DNA from: Curtobacterium sp. ER1/6
GTDB taxonomy: Bacteria > Actinomycetota > Actinomycetes > Actinomycetales > Microbacteriaceae
Reading direction: 5' to 3'
Assembly: GCF_001742745.1 (NCBI RefSeq)
Contig: NZ_MJAK01000015.1
Span: 1 to 36,050 of the forward strand
Length of the DNA: 36,050 nt
This document shows, in pieces, positions 26,398-32,648 of this stretch (positions within the stretch are counted from its first letter, which is position 1; every line of letters starts with the position of its first letter). Under the pieces are notes generated by a model. That model searched no databases. It saw only the letters and a list, made by a program, of their open reading frames with translations, and was not told where the DNA came from. A program made the translations under genes and the position numbers.

Positions 26398-27309
26398 ATG
26401 TCGACCCAGCCGCTCTCGATCCTCGTCGCCGGTGCGTCCGGCTTCATCGGGACCCCCCTCGTCCGTGCCCTGCGCGACGCCGGACACCACGTCACGACCC
26501 TGGTGCGCCGCGCCCCGCGCTCGGCGTCCGAGTTCCGCTGGTCCCCCGGCACCCGCCCGCTCGACCCCGCGATCCTCGACGGTGCCGACGTCGTGATCAA
26601 CCTCGCCGGCGCGAACATCGGCAAGCTGCCGTGGACCGAGTCCTACAAGCGGGAGATCCTCGACTCCCGGGTGCACGCCACCGAGACCCTCGTCGAGGCG
26701 ATGCGGCACGCGACGACTCCTCCGGCGCTCTTCCTGTCCGGGTCGGCGTCGGGCGTCTACGGCGACCGCCCGGTCGACGTCCTCGACGACGACGCGACCG
26801 CGGGCACGGGCTTCCTCGCGGAGGTCTGCACCCGGTGGGAGGCCGCCGCGACAGCCGCACCCGAGGGGGTCCGCGTGGTGCTGCTCCGCACCGGGATCGT
26901 CGTCGGACAGGGCGGCGGCGCACTGGCGCCCCTCGTGCCGCTGACGAAGGCGGGCCTCGGCGGGAAGCTCGGCACCGGCGGCCAGTTCTGGCCGTGGATC
27001 GCCCTCGACGACGAGGTGGGCGCGATCGTCCACCTCGCCACCAGTCCGGACGCGGCCGGGGTGACGGGGCCGGTCAACCTGGCGGGACCGGAGGCGGCCG
27101 TCGCGACCCGGATCACGCGCCGGGTCGCCGAGGACCTGCACCGGCCCTACCTGTTCAGCGTGCCCGCCTTCGCGCTGCGGACGCTGCTCCGCCAGGCCGC
27201 GGACGAGATGCTGCTCTCGAGCCAGCGCATGGTCCCGCGGAAGCTCACCGAGTCCGGCTACCGGTTCCGGTACGAGCGCGCCGAGGACGCGGTCGACGCC
27301 GCCTTCTAG
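26398..27309 (+). CDS. TIGR01777-family NAD-dependent epimerase/dehydratase (SDR)
   Basis: A 303-residue extended short-chain dehydrogenase-like protein. The nucleotide-binding GASGFIGTPLVRAL (about 13-26) and INLAGANI (about 67-74) motifs are clear. WTESYKREILDSRVHAT and the C-terminal RMVPRKLTESGYRFRY mark the TIGR01777 subfamily, related to E. coli YfcH and plant SulA-like SDRs. Substrate unknown; the usual Tyr-x3-Lys is weak, since SGSASGVYGDRPVD has the Tyr but not the canonical spacing. ATG 26398 follows TACCGT-N7. Its stop overlaps that of the next gene. Confidence 0.86.
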   Translation: MSTQPLSILVAGASGFIGTPLVRALRDAGHHVTTLVRRAPRSASEFRWSPGTRPLDPAILDGADVVINLAGANIGKLPWTESYKREILDSRVHATETLVEAMRHATTPPALFLSGSASGVYGDRPVDVLDDDATAGTGFLAEVCTRWEAAATAAPEGVRVVLLRTGIVVGQGGGALAPLVPLTKAGLGGKLGTGGQFWPWIALDDEVGAIVHLATSPDAAGVTGPVNLAGPEAAVATRITRRVAEDLHRPYLFSVPAFALRTLLRQAADEMLLSSQRMVPRKLTESGYRFRYERAEDAVDAAF

Positions 27310-27782
27310 TCGGCCCCGGGGGTCCGGTCCGCCCTGGCCAGCGCGGTCCGCATCGCCGCCCGGGCACGCTTCCGGTCACCGGCGGCGTCGTAGACGACCC
27401 CGAGCCGGTACCACCCCCGCCAGTCGTCGGGATCGGCCTCGACCGCGTCCCGGTACCGCGGGAAGAGCTCGTCGGCGGCCTCGCGGGTGGGACGGCCCGA
27501 CGGACGGACGGGGACGACGTCGTCCGGGGTGCCGCCCTCCCGTTCCAGGCGCGCGCCGAGCCGGGTGATGCGCACGCCGAAGCGCAGTTCGAGCACGAGC
27601 AGCAGCGCGCCGATCGCGGCGACGACGAACAGGGCCACGCCGATGCCGATGCCGATCGGCTGCCCGGTCCGGACGAAGGCGACCGCGCGCTGGCCCACGA
27701 GCACGATGTAGAGCGCGAGGAGCAGGGTCATCAGCGCGGCGCCCCAGAACGGGGAGCGGAGCGACCGCCAGAGCGTCGTCAC
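27306..27782 (-). CDS. Small membrane protein with TPR-like C-terminus
   Basis: A 158-residue protein with two membrane helices (about 12-31 and 43-65), a cytoplasmic linker, and a C-terminal TPR-like helix pair (PDDWRGWYRLGVVYDAAGDRKRARAAMRTAL, about 118-148). I recognise the architecture from actinobacterial genomes but know no assigned function. GTG 27782 lies three bases after the dapB stop, so it is in the dapB transcript. Its TAG stop and that of the convergent epimerase share the same CTAG palindrome at 27306-27309. Confidence 0.82.
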   Translation of the reverse strand: MTTLWRSLRSPFWGAALMTLLLALYIVLVGQRAVAFVRTGQPIGIGIGVALFVVAAIGALLLVLELRFGVRITRLGARLEREGGTPDDVVPVRPSGRPTREAADELFPRYRDAVEADPDDWRGWYRLGVVYDAAGDRKRARAAMRTALARADRTPGAD

Positions 27783-27785
27783 GGC

Positions 27786-28532
27786 TCAGCCGACGCCGAG
27801 GACGCTGCCGAGCCCGACGGTGAGCCCGCGGGCACCGACCACGGCGGACAGTGCGGCGCGGATGCCGGCGACGTACGCGACGTCGTCGTTCGTGTCGTGG
27901 CGGATCGTGACGGTCTCGCCCGGACCGCTCAGGAGCACGTCCTGCACCGCCTTCACGCCGGGCAGCCGGAGCGAGTGGATCGGGACGCTCGCGACCTGCT
28001 GCCCACGGGCGCGCTGGTCGACGTGGGGCGCGTCGACCGGGCCCACGTCGCGCCGGGCGTCGGCGATCAGCTCCGCGGTGCGCACGGCGGTGCCCGACGG
28101 GCTGTCGATCTTGCCGGCGTGGTGCGTCTCGACGATCTCGACGGACGGGAACCACGGCGCGGCGATGGTGGCCAGGTGCGTCGCGAGCACCGAGCCGATG
28201 GAGAAGTTCGGCACGACGAGGACGCCCTGCTCGGGCCGGTCCTCGAGACCGGCACGGAGCGATGCCAACCGGTCGAGTGACCAGCCGGAGGTCCCGACGA
28301 GCACGTTCGCGCCGCTCGCGAGCGCGTGACCGACGATCGCCGGGCTGAGCGCCGGCACGGTCACGTCCACCACGACGGCCGCTCCCCCGAACACCGACGG
28401 CGGTGCCTCGTGCACGGCGTCCTTCGAGGACAACGACGCGACGAGCTCGAAGCCGTCGAGCGACTCCACGACGGAGGCCACGAGGCCCCCGAGACGACCG
28501 GTGGCGCCGACGACGGCGACGGGAGTGACCAT
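27786..28532 (-). CDS. dapB: 4-hydroxy-tetrahydrodipicolinate reductase DapB
   Basis: A 248-residue NAD(P)H-dependent reductase, the step after DapA in lysine and diaminopimelate synthesis. The N-terminal dinucleotide motif is VVGATGRLGG (about 8-17). The substrate signature is IVETHHAGKIDSPSGTA (about 132-148), with the catalytic His pair and Lys; GTSGW marks the hinge region. ATG 28532 is preceded by TAGGAT-N6 on its strand, so the mRNA should be leaderless. The -10 is palindromic and shared with the divergent GNAT gene. Confidence 0.96.
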   Translation of the reverse strand: MVTPVAVVGATGRLGGLVASVVESLDGFELVASLSSKDAVHEAPPSVFGGAAVVVDVTVPALSPAIVGHALASGANVLVGTSGWSLDRLASLRAGLEDRPEQGVLVVPNFSIGSVLATHLATIAAPWFPSVEIVETHHAGKIDSPSGTAVRTAELIADARRDVGPVDAPHVDQRARGQQVASVPIHSLRLPGVKAVQDVLLSGPGETVTIRHDTNDDVAYVAGIRAALSAVVGARGLTVGLGSVLGVG

Positions 28533-28554
28533 GCCCCCATCCTAGGATCGACCC
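28533..28554. promoter_or_regulatory. Symmetric bidirectional leaderless promoter (dapB / GNAT)
   Basis: The 22-bp gap consists of six bases, the perfect palindrome ATCCTAGGAT (28539-28548), and six bases. Each strand therefore reads TAGGAT-N6-ATG into its own gene. One -10 element serves both directions with identical geometry. Confidence 0.75.
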
Positions 28555-29043
28555 ATGTCGCTCCAGGTCAGGTCCGTGCCCGCCGACGCCCCCGAGGTGG
28601 ACGCCCTGCTCGACGCCTACCTCGACGAGCGCGAGGCGACGTTCCCGAGTGCGCAGGGCTCCTACTCGCGGAAGCGCACCCCGGCGGCCGAGTTCGTCGC
28701 TCCGAACGGCACCTTCGCGCTCGCGGTCGACACCGCGGACGGCACCGCGGTCCCGGTCGGCTGCGGCGGACTCCGACGGATCGCGGACGACGGCGACGAC
28801 GTCCGGTTCGAGGTCAAGCACGTCTACGTCACCCCCGACGGACGCGGACGGGGTGTCGCGACCGCGCTCATGGACGCGCTCGAGCAGGCGGCGCGCGACC
28901 TCGGTGCCACGAGCGTGGTCCTCGACACGAACGACTCCCTGGTCGCCGCGGGAGCGATGTACCGGAGCCGGGGCTACCAGCGGGTCGAGCCGTTCAACGA
29001 GAACCCGAACGCGACCGCCTGGTACCGCAAGCCGGTGCGCTGA
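28555..29043 (+). CDS. GNAT-family N-acetyltransferase
   Basis: A 162-residue acetyltransferase. Motif A, the acetyl-CoA pyrophosphate loop, is VKHVYVTPDGRGRGVATALM (about 89-108), followed by LEQAARDLGATSVVLDTNDSL (motif B region) and the YRSRGYQRVEPFNENPNATAWYRK ending common in this subgroup. Substrate cannot be told from sequence. It is transcribed away from dapB by a shared symmetric promoter but has no visible metabolic link. ATG 28555 fits both the family start and the -10 position. Confidence 0.92.
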   Translation: MSLQVRSVPADAPEVDALLDAYLDEREATFPSAQGSYSRKRTPAAEFVAPNGTFALAVDTADGTAVPVGCGGLRRIADDGDDVRFEVKHVYVTPDGRGRGVATALMDALEQAARDLGATSVVLDTNDSLVAAGAMYRSRGYQRVEPFNENPNATAWYRKPVR

Positions 29044-29101
29044 GGCGAGCAGCGCCTCCAGGCCGGTGCACGCCCGGACACCGGACGCCGGACGCCGGAC
29101 G

Positions 29102-29713
29102 CTAGACGGGCTGGTCGACCGGCAGGCCCGTGCGCAACTCGACGGGCAGGTGCGCCAGGTCGTTGAGCGTGACGACCTCGGCCGGCTTCGCGGAGCGGAT
29201 GCGGATGATCGTCAGCGCGGTGTGCGCGACGTTCGTGCCCATCCAGCGCCACTCCGGGGCCTGGAACGCCTCGCGCACGAACCACCCGATCACCGCGTTG
29301 TGGGTGATGAGCAGGTCGTGCCGGTCCTCGCGCGCGGGGGTGAACCACTCGGCGACCGCGTCGCCCATCTGCGCCTGTCCGGCGACGATCTCCTCCTCGG
29401 TCACGCCGCCGTACCAGCCCTGGTAGGCGTGCGGCATGTCCGGGGTCGGACCCGAGGGGATGCAGTCGAAGAGCAGCGTGGACGCCTCGGGCTGGACGGC
29501 CGGCAGCCGCTGCGCGAGGAACGACGCCGTCTCGCTCGGGGCGTCGAGCGGCGAGTGGTACACGCCGTCGAAGGGCACCCCGCCGAGCCGGTCCGCGACG
29601 AGCATCGCCTGGCGCTTGCCCCGCTCGGACAGCTTGCCGTCGCGGAGCCCGTGCTCGGCGTCCTGGTGTTCACCGTGGCGCACGAGGTACAGGTAGTGGG
29701 ACACGTCCGTCAC
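29102..29713 (-). CDS. Histidine phosphatase superfamily protein
   Basis: A 203-residue protein with the phosphohistidine motif LVRHGEHQDAE (about 10-20) near the N-terminus and the second catalytic histidine in LLITHNAVIGWF. Such proteins act on small phosphate esters, phosphoproteins or nucleotides; the substrate is unknown. It starts at GTG 29713, overlapping the stop of the M16 peptidase by four bases, so the two are co-translated. A GTG three codons later is an alternative start. Confidence 0.9.
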   Translation of the reverse strand: MTDVSHYLYLVRHGEHQDAEHGLRDGKLSERGKRQAMLVADRLGGVPFDGVYHSPLDAPSETASFLAQRLPAVQPEASTLLFDCIPSGPTPDMPHAYQGWYGGVTEEEIVAGQAQMGDAVAEWFTPAREDRHDLLITHNAVIGWFVREAFQAPEWRWMGTNVAHTALTIIRIRSAKPAEVVTLNDLAHLPVELRTGLPVDQPV

Positions 29714-31044
29714 CCCTCGGCACCGATGGCGGCCGCGAGGCGGTCCCGCTCCACCGCACCGACGACCGAGGTGATGGTCGGACGGGTGAGCAGGTCCCGC
29801 GCGAGGTCGAGCACGTCGGCGGCGGTCACGCGGTCGACCCGCTGCAGCGCGGTGCCGAGGTCGGTGAACTCGCCCGTGCCGAGCTCGGAGCGCCCGAGCC
29901 GGGTCATGCGGGCGTCGGAGTCCTCGAGCGAGAGGGTCAGCGCCCCCTCGATCTGCCCCTTCGCGCGTCGGAGCTCGTCCTCCGTGATGCCGTCGTCGAC
30001 CATGCGGGCGAACTCGGCGTCGATGATCTCGACGACCCCGGCGACGTTGTCCGGCGCGCACCCGGCGTACACGCCGAACGCGCCGTTGTCGAGGTACGCC
30101 GGCGCGAAGGACGAGACGGCGTAGGCCAGTCCGCGGCGCTCCCGGACCTCCTGGAACAGCCGGGAGCTCATGCCGCCACCGAGCACGGCGTTGAGCACGC
30201 TGAGCACCGGTCGCCGGTCGTCACGAAGATCGAGGCCCTGCGACCCACGGAGCATGCTGACCTGCTCGGTCGGACGGTGCGCGACGGTGAGCCGCGGGAC
30301 GGCGGGGTCGGCGACGGGCTGCGGGGTCCGACGCGCGAGCGGCGACGCCTTCGGGGCGTCCCGGAAGACCCGCTCGACGAGCTCGCGGAAGCGGTCGTGG
30401 TCCACGGCACCGGCGGCCGTCACGACGATGCCGTTCGGCGCGTAGTGCTCGCGGTAGTGGTCGAGCACCTCGTCACGGCCGACGGCGCGGATGCTCTCCG
30501 GGGTGCCGCCGATCGGGCGGCCCAGCGGGTGCCCGTCGAACGCGGCGGCGAAGAAGGCCTCGCCCGCGACGTCCGCCGGGTCGTCGGCGGCCATCGCGAG
30601 TTCCTCGAGGATGACCCCGCGCTCGACGTCGAACGCGTCGGCCTCGAGCACCGAGCCGGTCACCATGTCGCCGATCACCTCCACCGCCATCGGGACGTCG
30701 GTGTCCCGCACACGTGCGTAGTAGCAGGTGTACTCCTTCGCGGTGGCGGCGTTGTGCTCGCCACCGACGGAGTCGAACGCGATCGCGATGTCGAGGGCGC
30801 TCCGGCTCGCGGTGCCCTTGAAGAGCAGGTGTTCCAGGAAGTGCGTCGAGCCGAACTGCCCCTCGCGCTCGTCGCGGGAGCCGACACCGACCCAGAAGCC
30901 GAGGCTCGTCGAGCTCGCCCCCGGGACCGACTCGGTCAGGACCCGAACCCCGGACGACAACACGGTTCGACGGACGAATGCGCCGCCGGACGTCAGGAAC
31001 GACGTGTCCTGCGACCCGAGCGGCAACGGCACTGGCTGGTTCAT
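29710..31044 (-). CDS. M16-family zinc metallopeptidase (pitrilysin type)
   Basis: A 444-residue protease. The inverted zinc motif HxxEH is in GSTHFLEHLLFKGT (His68, Glu71, His72), and a downstream Glu lies in ERGVILEELAMAADDP. The C-terminal inactive M16 half contains LGGGMSSRLFQEVRERRGLAYAV, which forms the substrate wall. It is related to B. subtilis MlpA/YmxG-type peptidases usually found beside pnp. Start ATG 31044 (MNQPVPLPLG) is the conventional choice; an in-frame ATG at 31125 follows TATCCT-N6 and would add 27 residues. A TetR dyad covers that -10. Confidence 0.92.
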   Translation of the reverse strand: MNQPVPLPLGSQDTSFLTSGGAFVRRTVLSSGVRVLTESVPGASSTSLGFWVGVGSRDEREGQFGSTHFLEHLLFKGTASRSALDIAIAFDSVGGEHNAATAKEYTCYYARVRDTDVPMAVEVIGDMVTGSVLEADAFDVERGVILEELAMAADDPADVAGEAFFAAAFDGHPLGRPIGGTPESIRAVGRDEVLDHYREHYAPNGIVVTAAGAVDHDRFRELVERVFRDAPKASPLARRTPQPVADPAVPRLTVAHRPTEQVSMLRGSQGLDLRDDRRPVLSVLNAVLGGGMSSRLFQEVRERRGLAYAVSSFAPAYLDNGAFGVYAGCAPDNVAGVVEIIDAEFARMVDDGITEDELRRAKGQIEGALTLSLEDSDARMTRLGRSELGTGEFTDLGTALQRVDRVTAADVLDLARDLLTRPTITSVVGAVERDRLAAAIGAEG

Positions 31045-31131
31045 CGGGTAGGAGCCTACTGACACGCCACGGCCCGCTGCCCAGTTTCCCCAGCCTGGAC
31101 CCACGTGCCTCGAAGTGGGGTACATCAGGTG

Positions 31132-31159
31132 AGGATAGAAAGACTCGTCTGTCTGTCCT
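31132..31159. promoter_or_regulatory. Candidate TetR operator (28-bp dyad)
   Basis: Left arm AGGATAGAAAGAC and the reverse complement of the right arm, AGGACAGACAGAC, agree at 11 of 13 positions around a TC centre. The dyad begins on the M16 -10 TATCCT and ends nine bases before the tetR -10, so one bound dimer pair could block both promoters. Confidence 0.65.
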
Positions 31160-31179
31160 CCCTGTGGTACAGTTTCTTC

Positions 31180-31216
31180 CATCGGGTCGGAAGCCCCCCT
31201 AGATTCCGACCCGATG
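31180..31216 (+). other. Hairpin at the predicted 5' end of tetR mRNA
   Basis: Perfect 13-bp arms CATCGGGTCGGAA (31180-31192) and TTCCGACCCGATG (31204-31216), loop 11 nt. The predicted start of transcription is about 31180, so the stem would form the 5' terminus. Confidence 0.65.
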
Positions 31217-31290
31217 GCTCGGGACATCAGTCCTGCGCGCGGGAGTCCCCCCACTCCCCCGCGGAGCCGATGAGTCCGAGGAGCAGCGCT

Positions 31291-31938
31291 GTGACGGTCG
31301 ATTCCCCCCAACCGGCCGTCCAGCGTCTCCCGGGCCCGAGCACGAACCTCGCGTCGCCGGACGGGTCGAGCGTCCCCCCGGCTCCCCGTTCCGGCGGCGC
31401 GAAGGTCCGCATCCTCGAGACCGCGACGCGGCTCTTCTACGAGGAGGGCATCCGCGGCGTCGGCGTCGACCGCCTCATCTCCGAGGCCAGCGTCACGAAG
31501 GCGACGTTCTACAAGCACTACGGGTCGAAGGACAACCTGATCCTGGCCTACATCCGGTCGCAGGACGAGCGGGTCCAGCGCGCCTTCGAGCAGCTCGTGG
31601 CCGACGCGGACAGCCCGACGGACGCCGTCCGCGCGTGGGTCGCCGCCGTCTCCGACGAGGTCGGCCGCTCCGAGTTCCGCGGCTGCGCCTTCCTCAACGC
31701 CGCCGCCGAGTACCACGACCCGCGCGACCCGGTCCGCCATGTCGTCGCCGCGCACCGCGACTGGTACACCGAGCAGCTCGCGTCGCTGCTGCAGCGCGCC
31801 GGACACCCGCTCGCGGGCGACGGCGCCGACGAGCTCATGCTCGCGCGCGACGGCGCGATGGCCGGCGCGTACGCCGGCGACGCGATCGCGGCGACGGCGG
31901 CGCTCGGCCGGGTCGCCGAACGGGTCCTGACCGCCTGA
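31291..31938 (+). CDS. TetR/AcrR-family transcriptional regulator
   Basis: A 215-residue regulator. After a Pro/Ser-rich leader of about 35 residues comes the TetR helix-turn-helix: AKVRILETATRLFYEEGIRGVGVDRLISEASVTKATFYKHYGSKDNLILAYI (first part about 37-60, recognition helix in VTKATFYKHYGSKD). The ligand domain includes GCAFLNAAAEY. The inducer is unknown. I chose GTG 31291 because GAGGAG lies seven bases upstream; ATG 31270 is in frame but has a poor ribosome site. The gene is divergent from the M16-phosphatase operon with a strong dyad between, so autorepression and control of that operon are inferred. Confidence 0.9.
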   Translation: MTVDSPQPAVQRLPGPSTNLASPDGSSVPPAPRSGGAKVRILETATRLFYEEGIRGVGVDRLISEASVTKATFYKHYGSKDNLILAYIRSQDERVQRAFEQLVADADSPTDAVRAWVAAVSDEVGRSEFRGCAFLNAAAEYHDPRDPVRHVVAAHRDWYTEQLASLLQRAGHPLAGDGADELMLARDGAMAGAYAGDAIAATAALGRVAERVLTA

Positions 31939-31950
31939 CGCTGACCGCCT

Positions 31951-31998
31951 GACGGACGGGAGGCGCGTGGCGGCGCCGCCACGCGCCTCCCGTCCGTC
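31951..31998. repeat. 48-bp perfect palindrome (type-B repeat)
   Basis: The two 24-nt halves, 31951-31974 and 31975-31998, are exact reverse complements with no spacer, carrying GGACGGGAGGCGCG outward from each end. It starts 12 bp after the tetR stop and 38 bp before the PEBP gene. It could form a stem of about 22 bp with a tetraloop, serving as a tetR terminator or as a cruciform. Confidence 0.85.
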
Positions 31999-32035
31999 CC
32001 ACCCGCGGACCAGGGCCCGGGTGTTGGCTGGGCCC

Positions 32036-32569
32036 ATGGCCAACGACCCCAACTGGAACCTCCCGGAGGTCCCGTCCTTCACCCTGTCCAGCCCCGACTT
32101 CACCGACGGCGGCGTCCTGCCCGACTGGGCACGCGGCTCCGACGCCGGCGGTGGCGGCGAGGACCGCTCCCCCGCCCTGGAGTGGGAGGGTGCGCCCGAG
32201 GGCACCCAGAGCTACGTGCTCACCGTGTACGACCCCGACGCCCCGACCGGGTCCGGCTTCTGGCACTGGAGCCTCACGGACCTGCCGGCCTCGGCGACCT
32301 CGCTGCCGCAGGGCGCCGGCACGGACGACGCGCTGCTGCCCGCCGAGGCCCTGCGCCGCCGGAACGAGTTCGGCACCGACACGTTCCTCGGTGCCGCACC
32401 GCCCGCTGGCCACGGTCCGCACCGGTACTTCTTCACGCTCAGCGCGCTCGACGTCCCCGTGCTCGAGGCCCCGGCGGACGCCACCCCGGCGGTCGTCGGC
32501 TTCGTGCTCCGCGAGCACCTGCTCGGCCGCGCGCAGCTGGTGGGCACGCAGGAGACCCCCGCGTCCTGA
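32036..32569 (+). CDS. YbhB/YbcL-family PEBP-like protein
   Basis: A 177-residue phosphatidylethanolamine-binding-protein-like fold. The ligand-site motifs are EDRSPALEWEGAPEGTQSYVL (about 41-61), VYDPDAPTGSGFWHWSL (about 63-79, the DPDAP motif) and GPHRYFFTLSALD (about 123-135). No signal peptide, so cytosolic. Bacterial members have no settled role; Raf-kinase-inhibitor-like naming is by fold only. The ATG at 32036 follows TTGGCT by six bases, which resembles the local leaderless layout but has T at the key second position. It converges with pnp. Confidence 0.9.
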   Translation: MANDPNWNLPEVPSFTLSSPDFTDGGVLPDWARGSDAGGGGEDRSPALEWEGAPEGTQSYVLTVYDPDAPTGSGFWHWSLTDLPASATSLPQGAGTDDALLPAEALRRRNEFGTDTFLGAAPPAGHGPHRYFFTLSALDVPVLEAPADATPAVVGFVLREHLLGRAQLVGTQETPAS

Positions 32570-32597
32570 CCCGCGCGGCTCGCACGGCCCGCAACGG

Positions 32598-32635
32598 CGA
32601 ACGGCCGCCGCTCCAGCAGGAGCGGCGGCCGTTCG
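32598..32635. terminator. Bidirectional terminator hairpin between the PEBP gene and pnp
   Basis: Perfect 17-bp arms at 32598-32614 and 32619-32635 with an AGCA loop, midway between the convergent stop codons. No long U-run on either side. Confidence 0.8.
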
Positions 32636-32648
32636 GGTGTCCGGGGGA

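Larger units (their letters stand above)
31045..31290. promoter_or_regulatory. Control region between the M16 gene and tetR
   Basis: Contents in order: TAGGCT eight bases before M16 ATG 31044 (31053-31058, minus); in-frame alternative ATG 31125 with TATCCT at 31132-31137 (minus); the dyad at 31132-31159; extended -10 TGG-TACAGT for tetR (TACAGT 31168-31173, plus); a 13-bp hairpin at 31180-31216; and the tetR ribosome site. Confidence 0.65.

Noticed and set aside
31270..31290. ATG 31270 as tetR start
   Set aside because: In frame, but GGAG is only three bases from it, while GTG 31291 has GAGGAG at seven bases. Not fully excluded.
32024..32029. TTGGCT as -10 of the PEBP gene
   Set aside because: Position (N6 before ATG) fits, but the near-invariant A at position two is missing; not called as a promoter.
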